A stretch of DNA of 64,000 nt from Terrirubrum flagellatum (GCF_022059845.1 NZ_CP091851.1:4825501-4889500); one strand, 5' to 3'. Shown: positions 42,473 to 51,869, counted from the first letter of the stretch. Notes: generated from the letters alone by a model not told the origin. A program made the numbers and translations.

Positions 42473-43108
42473 TTAGCGCCGCGCCGCAGGCGTCGCATCG
42501 GCGTCGCGGATCGAGCCGGGAAACCATGCGCCGGGTTCCGGCTCAAGCCGCATGCGCGCGGCGGCGACGAGATATTTGGCGTATTCGTAGGCGAGAGTGC
42601 GCGACAGATTCATGTCGCTCCACCAGGCCGACGCGTCGACGCGGTCGCCGCCGACCGCATGCGGCGCGATTTTCACCTGCGGCATCGCATTGGCGAATTC
42701 CGCCAACGCGCGCGGCATGTGCGGCGCGCCGGTGACGAGCACCAGCGAGCGATAACCGTTGTGCTGCGCCCAGTCGCGCGCTTCGAGCGCGTTGCCGATG
42801 GTGTTGCGGGCGCGATAGCCGAGATCGAGGCAGCAGGAGACGATCGGGCGCAGTTGCGGATTGCGCGACAGCATATCTTCCGGCGTCGTCTTCTCGTTGA
42901 CGCCGCTGACCAGAAGGCGGCGCTTGTGCTCAGGCCCGACGAGTTGCGCGCCGACGGCGATGCGATCGGCGCCGCCGGTGAGAACGACGACGCCGTCGCC
43001 TTCGCGCGCGATATTCGTCTCCAGTTTCGACACGCGCTCGGCGAAAGCGACAAAGCCGCCGGCGAGTCCGCCAATCAGAGCGGCTGTCGCGATGATGCGA
43101 AGCGTCAT
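42473..43108 (-). CDS. YdcF family (DUF218) protein
   Basis: 211 residues. One N-terminal membrane helix (about 3-25, IIATAALIGGLAGGFVAFAE) and a DUF218 domain: DGVVVLTGGADRIAVGAQLV, LLVSGVNEKTTPED, GYRSLVLVTGAPHMPRALAE. YdcF-like proteins are implicated in envelope metabolism (ElyC group), binding SAM in E. coli YdcF; the role here is unknown. It overlaps the ftsX stop (GTG/ATG region at 43105-43108). Confidence 0.88.
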   Translation of the reverse strand: MTLRIIATAALIGGLAGGFVAFAERVSKLETNIAREGDGVVVLTGGADRIAVGAQLVGPEHKRRLLVSGVNEKTTPEDMLSRNPQLRPIVSCCLDLGYRARNTIGNALEARDWAQHNGYRSLVLVTGAPHMPRALAEFANAMPQVKIAPHAVGGDRVDASAWWSDMNLSRTLAYEYAKYLVAAARMRLEPEPGAWFPGSIRDADATPAARR

Positions 43109-44070
43109 GTCAGCCCCGCGAGATGGCGCGCGACCGTGCGGCGCGAGATTTGCGCCGTCAGCGCGGCGACAAGCGCGGCGACCGCGGCGATCACGACCAG
43201 TCCCCAGAAACCGACGGAAAAGCCGCCGAACAGCGCCTCGATCTGATCGCCGCTCGGCGTCGCCTGCAGACGTCCGGCGACGAAACCAGCGGTCCAGAGG
43301 CAGACAATCGCCGCGAGCGCGCCGGCTGCGCCGCCCTCGAGCCCGAGGCGGAGAAAATGCCGGCCGAATTCGCGGCTGATATAGGCGTCCTCAGCGCCGA
43401 TGAAATGCAGCACCTCGACGATGTCGCGGTTGGCGGCGACGGCGCCGCGCGTCGCAAAAGCCACTGCGAGCGCGGTCGCGACCAGCACTAGCGCGACGAG
43501 CGCGATGGCGACGATGACGACGGCGTTCGCCATCGCCGCGAGACGCCCGACCCAGAGCCGGTGATCGTCGAGCATTGCGGTCGGCACCGACGACGCGAGT
43601 TCGCGATTGAGCGCCGCGACATCGATGGCGCGGCCGGAGGCGAGTTTCACCACGATCAGTCGCGGCACCGGCAATTCGCCGAGATCGAGCCCCTTGCCGA
43701 GCCAGGGTTCGAGCAGCGCCTCCGCCTCGCGGCGCGTATAGGCGCGCGCTTCCGCAATTCCCGGCGCGGCGCGCGCGATCTCTGTGGCGCGCGCCACATC
43801 CGCTTCAATATCGCGGCCGCTGCGCGGCCTCACCTGAATCGTTGCTTCACGCGCGACGGAGGATGTCCATTGCGTCGAGGCCTCGGCGACGATCTGCGCC
43901 GCGCCGGCGGCGATCGCGGCGAGGAAGGTCATGATCGCGATGACGGTGACGAGCGCCCGGCCGGCGATGGAGCGCGCCGGCACCAGCGCGGCGCCGGGAC
44001 CGAGCGAAGGCGCGTCGTCCGCCGGCGCCTCGTCAGGCGCGTTGTCGCTCGCAGTCTCAGTCGAAGACAT
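43105..44070 (-). CDS. ftsX: Cell division protein FtsX
   Basis: 321 residues. Membrane partner of FtsE in the divisome; controls peptidoglycan hydrolases. Four membrane helices: about 40-62, 186-210, 246-270 and 290-312. The extracellular loop after helix 1 (STQWTSSVAREATIQVRPRS) and the C-terminal FtsX domain (GAEDAYISREFGRHFLRLGL) are recognisable. It overlaps ftsE by 14 bp. Confidence 0.92.
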   Translation of the reverse strand: MSSTETASDNAPDEAPADDAPSLGPGAALVPARSIAGRALVTVIAIMTFLAAIAAGAAQIVAEASTQWTSSVAREATIQVRPRSGRDIEADVARATEIARAAPGIAEARAYTRREAEALLEPWLGKGLDLGELPVPRLIVVKLASGRAIDVAALNRELASSVPTAMLDDHRLWVGRLAAMANAVVIVAIALVALVLVATALAVAFATRGAVAANRDIVEVLHFIGAEDAYISREFGRHFLRLGLEGGAAGALAAIVCLWTAGFVAGRLQATPSGDQIEALFGGFSVGFWGLVVIAAVAALVAALTAQISRRTVARHLAGLT

Positions 44071-44749
44071 GGAGATGTCCCTCGCCGAGCACCATGCGGC
44101 GCGCCTCGACCTGATCCATCAGGGTGAGATCGTGGGTCGCGATGACGACGGCCGTGCCGCTGCGATGCAGCTCGATGAACAGGCGAATCAGCCGCCGCGC
44201 CAGCGACGGGTCGACATTGCCGGTCGGCTCGTCCGCGAGCAGCAATTCCGGCCGGGTGATCAGGGCGCGGGCGATGGCGCAACGCTGTTTCTCGCCGCCC
44301 GAGAGCACAGGCGGCATGAGATGCATGCGGTCGCCGAGTCCGACCCAGCGCAGCAGTTCAACCACCTCCGGCCGGTAGCGGCTTTCCTCGACCCCTTTCA
44401 CCCTGAGCGGCAGCGAGACGTTCTCATAGGCGGTGAGATGGTCGAGCAGCCGGAAATCCTGAAAAACGACCCCGGTGCGCCGGCGCAGGGCCGTGATGAC
44501 GTCGCCCGACAGCCGCGACACATCGGCCCCGAACAGGCGGATGACGCCGCGCGTCGGCTTCAGCGACATGAGAATCAGTCGCAATAAGGTGGTTTTGCCA
44601 GCTCCGGAGGGTCCTGTGAGGAACTGGAAGGAGTGGGGAGCGATCGTAAACGACACGTCGTGCAGGATTTCGGACCCCATCCCGTAGCGCAGGCCGACAT
44701 TGTCGAAGCTGACGATGGTCACGGGCGAATCGCTCGCGCGGCGAGGCAT
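44057..44749 (-). CDS. ftsE: Cell division ATP-binding protein FtsE
   Basis: 230 residues. Walker A GPSGAGKTTLL, Q-loop VVFQDFRLLDHLTAYENVSL (typical FtsE wording), signature LSGGEKQRCAIARALI, Walker B LLADEPTGNVDP, switch ATHDL. It powers FtsX in septal cell-wall remodelling. A start at the VTIVSFDNV valine, eight residues in, is an alternative. First gene of ftsE-ftsX-ydcF-plsC, divergent from the MJ0042 gene. Confidence 0.95.
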   Translation of the reverse strand: MPRRASDSPVTIVSFDNVGLRYGMGSEILHDVSFTIAPHSFQFLTGPSGAGKTTLLRLILMSLKPTRGVIRLFGADVSRLSGDVITALRRRTGVVFQDFRLLDHLTAYENVSLPLRVKGVEESRYRPEVVELLRWVGLGDRMHLMPPVLSGGEKQRCAIARALITRPELLLADEPTGNVDPSLARRLIRLFIELHRSGTAVVIATHDLTLMDQVEARRMVLGEGHLHVFD

Positions 44750-44825
44750 GGAAACGCTTCGTTAATCATAAGTCCGCCCAATGGGACGGGGCCGCGGCGC
44801 GCCGCGTCCCGATGCCTGATTCGCC

Positions 44826-45797
44826 ATGCTCATCCTCTGCCCGTCCTGCGCAAGCTCTTACAACATTTCCGAGGCGAAGCTCGGCAAGGGCAGAACTGTC
44901 CGCTGCAAGAAGTGCCAGGCCTGCTGGTACGCCGCGCCGCCCGCCGAGCCTGACGCTTTCGACGCCGCGGTCGCGCCGATCAGCGATCTCGCGGACTCAC
45001 TTGCTGACGTCGCGCCCGCGCCGATCGTCGACCGCGCCCTGGCTCAAACCGGAGAGGCGATCGCGGAGGCGCTCGATCCAGCCGAAGCCGCGCTTCAATC
45101 GCCGCTCGCCCGCGCGGACGCCGAAATGTCCGGAGACGCGGCCGCCCGCGAGATTGACGGCGAGGCCGTCTCGGGCGCGGCGCCCGATGTGAAGCCGCCG
45201 GAGGCCGTGAGCCGTCCGGTGGGACCGCCTTCGTTGGCGGCTCGTCTGGTCAGCCCGCTCGTCAGGTTGCCGTTGTCGTTCCGGCGCAAGACGCCGGCCG
45301 CCAAGGCTCCCGCGGGGGGCGCGCCAGCCTCGTCCCGCCGCTCGCTGGCGATGGCTGCGCTTCCCTACGCGGCTTTCGGCCTCTCCTGCGCCGGCGTGGT
45401 CGCGCTGGCCGCCCAGGGGCCGATCAGCGCGGCGTCGCCCGCCGCCGGAAAGCTCTATGCGGCGCTTGGCCTCGGCGCCGGCTCCAGCCCGCTTGCGATC
45501 GTCAATCTCATCTCGGAAATCAGCCCGGGAGACGGCGGCGACGTGCTGGTGGTGCAGGGCGAGCTGGTCAGCCGCGCCATGCGCACGCTGCCTCTGCCGA
45601 CGCTCAAGGTGGTGGTGCGTGACGAGCACGGCGTCGAGCTTTATGCATGGCCGGCGCAGAGCCTGAAGCTGGCGCTCGAACCTGGCGAACGCACGGTCTT
45701 CCGCGCCCGTCTTGCCTCGCCGCCGCCGAACGGGCGATCCGTGCAGGTGAAGTTCGAGAGCGAGCCCGGCGATGCGCATTCGCCGAGGACTTCATGA
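44826..45797 (+). CDS. MJ0042-type zinc-finger membrane protein
   Basis: 323 residues. The first 40 residues are an MJ0042 zinc ribbon: LCPSCASSYNI and VRCKKCQACWYA supply the CxxC pairs. A long acidic/Ala-rich linker follows, then a membrane helix at about 178-198 (LPYAAFGLSCAGVVALAAQG) and a C-terminal beta domain (VLVVQGELVSRAMRTLPLPT). The family is found in Alphaproteobacteria next to ftsE/hpt. Function unknown. Its stop overlaps hpt by ATGA. Confidence 0.85.
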   Translation: MLILCPSCASSYNISEAKLGKGRTVRCKKCQACWYAAPPAEPDAFDAAVAPISDLADSLADVAPAPIVDRALAQTGEAIAEALDPAEAALQSPLARADAEMSGDAAAREIDGEAVSGAAPDVKPPEAVSRPVGPPSLAARLVSPLVRLPLSFRRKTPAAKAPAGGAPASSRRSLAMAALPYAAFGLSCAGVVALAAQGPISAASPAAGKLYAALGLGAGSSPLAIVNLISEISPGDGGDVLVVQGELVSRAMRTLPLPTLKVVVRDEHGVELYAWPAQSLKLALEPGERTVFRARLASPPPNGRSVQVKFESEPGDAHSPRTS

Positions 45798-46366
45798 CCG
45801 CCGCTCCGCGCATTCGCACCCTGTTCGACGAAAACCAGATCGCGCGCCGCATCGACGAGATCGCGCGCCAGATCGCGACCACCGATCCGCGCGATCTCCT
45901 GGTTGTCGCCGTGCTCAAGGGCAGCTTCATGTTCGCGGCTGATTTGATCCGCGCGCTGCATCGCGCCGGCCTCGCGCCGCATGTCGAATTCACCCATCTC
46001 TCGAGCTACCGCACGGCGACCGTGTCGTCGGGCCAGGTGACGATCCTGAAGGACGTCGACTCCGACGTGCGCGGCCGCGACGTGCTGCTCGTCGACGATA
46101 TTCTGGAATCTGGGCGCACGCTCGCCTTCGCCAAGGACCTTCTTGCGGCGCGCGGCGCGCGCAAGGTCGCGACCTGCGTGCTGCTGGAGAAGCCGGGCAA
46201 GCGCGCCGTGCGCGTCAACCCTGACTATGTCGGCTTCACCTGTCCTGATTTGTTCGTCGTTGGTTACGGCATGGATGTCGCTCACGCCTATCGCCAGCTT
46301 CCCTTTGTCGGCGTGGTTGAACATGGCGCCGACGACAATCAGGGCGAACTGACTTTCAATGGCTAG
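45794..46366 (+). CDS. hpt: Hypoxanthine phosphoribosyltransferase
   Basis: 190 residues from the ATG at 45794, which overlaps the upstream stop; a longer frame to 45647 lies inside the MJ0042 gene. It salvages hypoxanthine (and often guanine) to nucleotides with PRPP. The PRPP loop is VLLVDDILESGRTL, the flexible loop LSSYRTATVSSGQV and VLKGSFMFAADL are intact, and VGYGMDVAHAYRQLPFVGVV is the C-terminal base-binding region. Overlaps cpdR by 8 bp. Confidence 0.94.
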   Translation: MTAAPRIRTLFDENQIARRIDEIARQIATTDPRDLLVVAVLKGSFMFAADLIRALHRAGLAPHVEFTHLSSYRTATVSSGQVTILKDVDSDVRGRDVLLVDDILESGRTLAFAKDLLAARGARKVATCVLLEKPGKRAVRVNPDYVGFTCPDLFVVGYGMDVAHAYRQLPFVGVVEHGADDNQGELTFNG

Positions 46367-46727
46367 AATTCTCGTCGTCGAGGACGAAGAGGCGGTGCGC
46401 GACTTCTGCCGTCGCGCGCTTGAACTCGACAACCATATGACCGTCGGCGCGGCCGATGGCGGCGAAGGCCTCGATGTCCTGCAGATGGAAGCGGGCGCGA
46501 TCGATCTGCTTCTCACCGATATCCGCATGCCCGTGATGGATGGGATCGCGTTGGCGCTCGCCGCAGCGCGCGACTTCCCCAAGATGCCGATCCTGCTGAT
46601 GACCGGCTACGCCGATCAGCGCGAGCGCGCGAGGAATCTGGAATCGCTCGTGCGCGATGTTCTGGTGAAGCCCTTTACGCTGGCGCATCTGCGCGAGATC
46701 GTGGGCAAGGCGCTCAAGAAAGACTGA
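46359..46727 (+). CDS. cpdR: Response regulator CpdR
   Basis: 122 residues, a single receiver domain: acidic pocket VVEDEEAVRDFCRRAL, phosphoacceptor D54 in LLLTDIRMPVMDGIALAL, LLMTGYADQ, and the conserved lysine in VLVKPFTLAHLREIV. CpdR controls ClpXP-dependent proteolysis of cell-cycle regulators downstream of CckA/ChpT in Alphaproteobacteria. The hpt-cpdR order is conserved in the order. The partner phosphotransfer genes are not in the window. Confidence 0.9.
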   Translation: MARILVVEDEEAVRDFCRRALELDNHMTVGAADGGEGLDVLQMEAGAIDLLLTDIRMPVMDGIALALAAARDFPKMPILLMTGYADQRERARNLESLVRDVLVKPFTLAHLREIVGKALKKD

Positions 46728-46736
46728 ACCTGCGCG

Positions 46737-47255
46737 TCAGGCCGCCGAGCCCTGATTGAGGATCACAATCCCGATATTGAGAAGCGACGTGAACGCGACC
46801 CAGATGATGTAGGGCGCGAGTAGCAGCGTCGCGAGCGTGTCGATCTCGATGAAGGCGTAGATGGTCGCGGCGACGAAGCCGAGCAGCGCGATGATGACGA
46901 CGAGTCCCGACGCCGGATTCTCGAGACCGAAGAAGATCACCGACCACATCGCGCTGAGCAGAATCTGCGCCGCGAACATGCAGATGGCGAAAGCGCGCCG
47001 CGCCGTCGGCGGCGATGTCAGCACGCGCCAGAACGCATAGGCCATCAGCGCATAGAGAATCGTCCAGACCGGACCGAACGCCCAGTTCGGCGGCGTGAAG
47101 GGCGGCTTGATCAGCGAAGCGTACCAGGGCGCGAGGCTGGAGGCCGTTGCGAGCGAACCAATCAGGGAAGCGGCGGCCGCCGGCGCAACCGCCAGGAACG
47201 CCGGCAGCCAGGGCGACCTCGCCTTTTCGTTTCCCCGATGTCTCGCACCGCCCAT
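46737..47255 (-). CDS. tspO: TspO/MBR family protein
   Basis: 172 residues from the ATG at 47255; a longer frame to 47489 is Arg-rich and not convincing. Five membrane helices and the TspO signature: WYASLIKPPFTPPNWAFGPV followed by WTILYALMAYAFWRVL, AQILLSAMWSVIFFGLENPA and TLLLAPYIIWVAFTSLLNIG. TspO binds tetrapyrroles and in Rhodobacter modulates pigment gene expression. Convergent with cpdR. Confidence 0.93.
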   Translation of the reverse strand: MGGARHRGNEKARSPWLPAFLAVAPAAAASLIGSLATASSLAPWYASLIKPPFTPPNWAFGPVWTILYALMAYAFWRVLTSPPTARRAFAICMFAAQILLSAMWSVIFFGLENPASGLVVIIALLGFVAATIYAFIEIDTLATLLLAPYIIWVAFTSLLNIGIVILNQGSAA

Positions 47256-47409
47256 CTCGGCTCCAACCTCGCTGACGATCAAACAATCGCTCGAATGCGT
47301 TGTTCCGCGCCTGGCGTATGCGCCCCGCGTCTGGCGCATGAGTTGGCCGGCGGCGGGGGCCCTTGCCCGGTTTCTTCGTTGCGATACGGGTTCGGCAGGA
47401 GACCGGACC

Positions 47410-48567
47410 ATGAGCGACAAGCCGAACTGGAGCCGCCGCACTCTCGCCGCGCAGGCGATGGGCAGCCACGACGCGACGACGGGGGCCATCGTGCCGCCGA
47501 TCCATGTGGCGACGACCTATCTGCGCGATCCTGATAACGAATACAGATCGGGCTTCATCTATGGCCGGCCTGATAATCAGACCGTGCGCGAGGCGGAAGC
47601 GGTCGTCGCCATGCTGGAGGACGCGGAAGCCGCGCTGCTTCTGAGCTCGGGCATGTCGGCGGCCACATCGGTGTTCCTTGCGCTCGCGCCCGGCGATCAC
47701 ATCATCGCGCCCGAAGTCATGTATTGGGGCCTGCGCAAATGGCTGCAGACGGATGGCGTGCATTGGGGCCTTTCCGTCAGCTTCGTCGACATGAGCGATC
47801 TCAAGGCGACGCGCGCCGCGATACGTCCCGGCAAGACCAGGCTGATCTGGGCCGAGACGCCGTCGAATCCGACCTGGAGCATCAGCGACATCGCCGCCCT
47901 AGCGGAGATCGCGAGACAGGCGGGCGCGCGGCTCGCGGTCGATTCGACCGTGGCGACGCCGGTCTTCTCGCGGCCGCTGACGCTGGGCGCCGACATCGTC
48001 ATGCATGCGGCGACGAAAGCGCTCAACGGCCATTCCGACGTGATCGCCGGCGCGCTGGCGACGGCGCGCAAGGACGAGTTCTGGGCCCGCATCGAGACCA
48101 ACAGACGGATGCTCGGTTGCATCCTCGGCCCGTTCGAGGCCTATCTGCTGATGCGCGGCATGCGCACGCTCGATCTCAGGGTTCGCGCCGCGTCTGCGAC
48201 GGCGTTCGATCTGGCCCAGCGCTTCGCCAATCACCCTGACGTGAGCGAGGTGCTCTATCCCGGCCTCGAATCCCATCCCGGCCATGCGATCGCGGCCCGG
48301 CAGATGAAGGGGGGTTTCGGCCATATGCTGTCGATTCGCGTCCGCGGTGGCGAAGCTGCGGCGATCGACTCAGCCGCCCGCATCAGATTGTGGAAGCGGG
48401 CGACCTCGCTCGGCGGCGTCGAGAGCCTGATCGAACACCGCGCCTCGATCGAGGGGCCGGGATCGCCCTGCCCGCCAGACCTTCTGCGTCTGTCCGCCGG
48501 CATCGAGGACGCCGACGATCTCTACGCCGATCTCGACCGCGCGCTGCGTCAGGCGCATGGCGGCTGA
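47410..48567 (+). CDS. Cys/Met-metabolism PLP-dependent enzyme
   Basis: 385 residues from the ATG at 47410. PLP fold-type I, gamma-family: AIVPPIHVATTYLRD, FIYGRPDNQTVREAEAVVAM, LLLSSGMSAATSVFLALAPG, WAETPSNPTWSISDI, and the PLP lysine in VMHAATKALNGHSDVIAGAL. The end SLGGVESLIEHRAS and LLRLSAGIEDADDLYADLDR is typical. Could be a cystathionine beta/gamma-lyase or a sulfhydrylase; the sequence alone does not decide. Divergent from tspO. Confidence 0.88.
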   Translation: MSDKPNWSRRTLAAQAMGSHDATTGAIVPPIHVATTYLRDPDNEYRSGFIYGRPDNQTVREAEAVVAMLEDAEAALLLSSGMSAATSVFLALAPGDHIIAPEVMYWGLRKWLQTDGVHWGLSVSFVDMSDLKATRAAIRPGKTRLIWAETPSNPTWSISDIAALAEIARQAGARLAVDSTVATPVFSRPLTLGADIVMHAATKALNGHSDVIAGALATARKDEFWARIETNRRMLGCILGPFEAYLLMRGMRTLDLRVRAASATAFDLAQRFANHPDVSEVLYPGLESHPGHAIAARQMKGGFGHMLSIRVRGGEAAAIDSAARIRLWKRATSLGGVESLIEHRASIEGPGSPCPPDLLRLSAGIEDADDLYADLDRALRQAHGG

Positions 48568-48681
48568 GGGCTCTCTTCGACGGCTTTCGGCGAGGTAACC
48601 ACGCCGTCCAATCGGCGCGGCGCGGAAGCTTGTGGCGAAGCGGCCCGCTCGCTACATCACCTGCGCAACAGGGACCCCTCC

Positions 48682-48972
48682 ATGCGCGCGATTCTCGACG
48701 TCGTCCTCATCGTCCTGCAGATCTATAGCTGGGTGGTGATCGCGGCCGTGGTGTTGAGCTGGCTCGTCGCCTTCAACATCATCAACATGCGCAACGAGAT
48801 CGTCAGGGCGATCGCGAATGGCGTCTATCAGCTGACCGAGCCGCTGCTCGGACCGATCCGGCGATTCATGCCCAATCTCGGCGGCCTCGACCTGTCGCCG
48901 CTGATCCTGCTGCTCGGCGTGTTCCTCGTGCAGCGGATCATCGTCTATTACATCTATCCCAACGTGTTCTGA
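48682..48972 (+). CDS. YggT family membrane protein
   Basis: 96 residues, two membrane helices (about 4-28 and 72-92). The YggT core is QIYSWVVIAAVVLSWLVAFN and LTEPLLGPIRRFMPNLGGLD, then LSPLILLLGVFLVQRIIVYY. Family members are linked to osmotic stress, organelle/division placement or K+ uptake, with no settled biochemistry. It is one base short of the DUF167 gene, a common pair. Confidence 0.92.
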   Translation: MRAILDVVLIVLQIYSWVVIAAVVLSWLVAFNIINMRNEIVRAIANGVYQLTEPLLGPIRRFMPNLGGLDLSPLILLLGVFLVQRIIVYYIYPNVF

Positions 48973-48973
48973 C

Positions 48974-49285
48974 ATGGTTGACGCCGTCCGTCCGTGGCGC
49001 GTGGACGGCGAGCATCTCCTGCTTCAGGTGCGCGCGACGCCACGCGGCGGGCGCGACGCGATCGATGGAATCGATCGCCTTGCCGACGAAAGACCGGTGC
49101 TGCGCGTCAGGCTGAAAGCCGCGCCCGTCGATGGCGAAGCGAATGAGGGGCTGCGGCGCTTTCTCGCCAAGGCGCTTGGCGTTCCCTTTCGCGATGTCGA
49201 GATTGCAAGCGGCGCTTCGTCGCGCGTGAAGATGCTTCGCCTTCCCGCGGCCGTCGCTGCATCGCTGGAACGTCTGGTGGCATGA
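48974..49285 (+). CDS. DUF167 (YggU) family protein
   Basis: 103 residues: VRATPRGGRDAIDGIDRLAD, VLRVRLKAAPVDGEANEGLR and VEIASGASSRVKMLRLPAAV, the whole of the small DUF167 alpha/beta fold. Function unknown. Starts one base after the yggT stop and its TGA overlaps the GumN ATG (ATGA), so the three genes form one unit. Confidence 0.92.
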   Translation: MVDAVRPWRVDGEHLLLQVRATPRGGRDAIDGIDRLADERPVLRVRLKAAPVDGEANEGLRRFLAKALGVPFRDVEIASGASSRVKMLRLPAAVAASLERLVA

Positions 49286-50307
49286 GCATGCGTCGCCTGT
49301 TCATCGCCATCGCTCTTCTGCTTTCCGGCTTTTCGCCGGCGCTCGCCGAACCAAGTTGCGGCGGCGTCGATCTTCTCGCGCGCATGAAAAACGCTGATCC
49401 CGCGCGTTACGAAAAATTGGCGGTGGAAGCGAAAGCGACGCCGTTTGGCGCGGCTCGCCTGTTCAGGATCTCAAAGGGCTCGGCGCAGCCTTCCTATCTC
49501 TTCGGCACGGCGCATGTGTCGGATTCGCGCGGGCTCGCCTGGGTCGATGAAATCGCGCCGCTTCTCGAAGGCGCCGTGACGCTTGCGATCGAGAACAACG
49601 ACCTCAATCCCAAAGCGCCGAATCCCGGCGCGCTGATGAAATTCGCCGCGATGATGGTGGCGAAGCCGGACGAGCTGCTGGAGCAGACTCTCGGCGCTGA
49701 CGAATTGCAGACGCTCGCGAAGGCGGCCGCGCCCAAGCTTTCGCTGTCGCCTGAGGCAACGGTGCGGCTGCGGCCCTGGCCGCTGATCATGGCGCTGGGA
49801 TCACCGCTCTGCGAGAGCCTGCGTGCGAAGACGAGCAATGTCGTGGATTACGAGATCGCGGCGCGGGCGCAGGCGAAGGGTCTGCCGGTCGTCGGCCTCG
49901 AGACGGTTGATGAGACGCTGGAATCGATCATGGCGCCGTCGCGTGACACGCAGATCGATATTCTGCGCTCTTCTCTCGCAAGCTATGGCGAGATCGAGAG
50001 CGTGTTCGAGACGGTGATCCGCCTGCTGGATCGCGGCGAGACGGGACTGCTTGCCGCTTACGCCCGCGACGAGGGGCTGCGCACGCTGCGCGATCCGCGC
50101 AACTGGGACATCTTCATGTCGTCCTTCGTCGATGACCGCAACAGGACGATGTTCAGGGTTGCGCTTCCCTTGGTCGAGCGCGGCGGCGCCTTCATCGCCG
50201 TGGGCGCGCTGCATCTGCCGGGCGAGAAGGGCCTCGTGAAGATGTTCGCCGACGCCGGCTACAGGATCGAGCCGATCATCCTGCCACGGACGACGAAAGA
50301 CGAGTGA
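49282..50307 (+). CDS. TraB/GumN family exported protein
   Basis: 341 residues. Signal peptide at about 1-21 (LFIAIALLLSGFSPALAEPS). The TraB/GumN domain has the two GxxH motifs: SYLFGTAHVSDSRGLAWVDE and FIAVGALHLPGEKGLVKMFA, with E in LAIENNDL. Such Tiki-like proteins are possible metalloproteases, but bacterial activity is unproven. Translationally coupled to the DUF167 gene. Confidence 0.88.
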   Translation: MSMRRLFIAIALLLSGFSPALAEPSCGGVDLLARMKNADPARYEKLAVEAKATPFGAARLFRISKGSAQPSYLFGTAHVSDSRGLAWVDEIAPLLEGAVTLAIENNDLNPKAPNPGALMKFAAMMVAKPDELLEQTLGADELQTLAKAAAPKLSLSPEATVRLRPWPLIMALGSPLCESLRAKTSNVVDYEIAARAQAKGLPVVGLETVDETLESIMAPSRDTQIDILRSSLASYGEIESVFETVIRLLDRGETGLLAAYARDEGLRTLRDPRNWDIFMSSFVDDRNRTMFRVALPLVERGGAFIAVGALHLPGEKGLVKMFADAGYRIEPIILPRTTKDE

Positions 50308-50365
50308 AGCGCGCCGTTGCGCGCTGCGAAATTGCGCGCAAAATGGAGCAGCGCCTGAGGCTCCG

Positions 50366-51418
50366 ATGTCGAAAACCAACGCCGGTCATTTCTTCGAGGA
50401 TTTCGCGCTCGGCCAGACGATCCGCCACGCCACGCCGCGCACGGTGACGGCCGGCGACGTCGCGCTCTATCAGGCGCTCTATGGCGGGCGCTTCGCCGTG
50501 CAATCGTCCAGCAGTTTCGCCGCCCAGCTCAATCATCATGTGGCGCCGGTCGATGATCTGCTCATCTTCCACATCGTGTTCGGCAAGAGCGTGCCCGACA
50601 TCTCCCTCAACGCCGTCGCCAATCTCGGCTACGCCGACGGGCGCTTCCTCAGACCCGTCTATCCCGGCGATACCTTGTGGGCGGCCAGCGAGGTGATCGG
50701 GCTGAAAGAGAATTCCAGCGGCAAGACCGGCGCCGTCTATGTGCGCACCAGGGGCTTCAAGCCCAACGGCGAGCCGGTGCTGACCTATGCGCGCTGGGTG
50801 ATGGTGAACAAGCGCGATCCGCAGGCGAAGCCAAAGGACGAACTCGTTCCCGATCTTCCCGCGCGCGTCGACCCCGCGCAACTCGGCGCGGCCTGCCCGA
50901 CCTTCAATCCCGTGCATTACAGCAATGGATTCGCGGGCTCGCCGCATCGCTTCGGCGATTATGAGGTCGGCGAGAAGATCGACCATGTCGACGGCATGAC
51001 CGTCGAGGAGGCCGAGCATCAGATGGCGACGCGCCTCTACCAGAACACGGCGCGGGTGCATTTCGATCAGATGGCGCAGGCGCAGAGCCGCTTCGGCCGC
51101 AGGCTGATCTATGGCGGCCATGTGATTTCGCTGGCGCGCGCGCTGTCCTTCAACGGGCTCGGCAATGCGTTTCATGTCGCGGCGATCAATGGCGGCCGGC
51201 ATGTCGCGCCCCTGTTCGCCGGCGGCACTGTTTATGCCTGGAGCGAAATTCTGGAGAAAGCGGAATTGCCTGACCGCGACGATGTCGGCGCGCTGCGCAT
51301 CCGCACGATCGCGACAAAGGACAAGCCGTGCAGCGAGTTTCCATTCAAGGACGGCGAGGGAAAATATGATCCCGCCGTCATTCTCGATTTCGACTATTGG
51401 GCGCTGCTGCCGCGATAG
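50366..51418 (+). CDS. Mesaconyl-CoA hydratase-like (double hotdog, MaoC) protein
   Basis: 350 residues made of two MaoC/hotdog domains (about 8-160 and 185-345). N-terminal FFEDFALGQTIRHATPRTVT and ALYQALYGGRFAVQ; C-terminal QNTARVHFDQMAQAQSRFGR with the YGGHVISLARAL hydratase helix. The length and double-domain layout match Mch/MeaC, which hydrates mesaconyl-CoA to beta-methylmalyl-CoA in the ethylmalonyl-CoA pathway for C2 assimilation. An acetyl-CoA synthetase is encoded at 11729. Other pathway genes are not in the window. Confidence 0.78.
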   Translation: MSKTNAGHFFEDFALGQTIRHATPRTVTAGDVALYQALYGGRFAVQSSSSFAAQLNHHVAPVDDLLIFHIVFGKSVPDISLNAVANLGYADGRFLRPVYPGDTLWAASEVIGLKENSSGKTGAVYVRTRGFKPNGEPVLTYARWVMVNKRDPQAKPKDELVPDLPARVDPAQLGAACPTFNPVHYSNGFAGSPHRFGDYEVGEKIDHVDGMTVEEAEHQMATRLYQNTARVHFDQMAQAQSRFGRRLIYGGHVISLARALSFNGLGNAFHVAAINGGRHVAPLFAGGTVYAWSEILEKAELPDRDDVGALRIRTIATKDKPCSEFPFKDGEGKYDPAVILDFDYWALLPR

Positions 51419-51427
51419 GCGTGGCGA

Positions 51428-51757
51428 TCAATCGAAATCAGGCGAATAGTCAGTCAGCACAAGCGGCCTGTCTTCGATCGCGCCCACCATGAGTCCGTGC
51501 TCGGCGTGGGTGACGCGCTTGATCTCGGTCCACTCCGCGTCAGCCATGAAGGCCGTCCATTGCGTCTTCATCGTCGCCTCGTCAGGCCAGCGCAGGAGAT
51601 AGACGAATTCCGTGCGCTCCGGCCGCTTCGCCTCCCACATCGCGACGATGTCGAAGCCGTAGGTCTTCATGATGCGCCGGGCGTGATCGCGAAAGCGCGC
51701 ATGGAACGCCGCTTTGTTTGTCTCAAAAATTTCGTAGATGCGAAGCTGATGGATCAT
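51428..51757 (-). CDS. NIPSNAP family protein
   Basis: 109 residues: IHQLRIYEIFETNKAAFHAR, FRDHARRIMKTYGFDIVAMW, EFVYLLRWPDEATMKTQWTA and AFMADAEWTEIKR, a dimeric alpha-beta barrel. NIPSNAP proteins are mostly uncharacterised in bacteria. Convergent with the hydratase-like gene (10-bp gap). Confidence 0.9.
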   Translation of the reverse strand: MIHQLRIYEIFETNKAAFHARFRDHARRIMKTYGFDIVAMWEAKRPERTEFVYLLRWPDEATMKTQWTAFMADAEWTEIKRVTHAEHGLMVGAIEDRPLVLTDYSPDFD

Positions 51758-51869
51758 GGCCGGCCTCTCTCGTTCGCGAGATAGGCGCCGGCCGTCTGCG
51801 TCTCAAGGCCCGCGATCGTGCGGATCGTCTCCCGGTTTGAATTTCGCTTATGAGTGAAGTTAAAGCTCG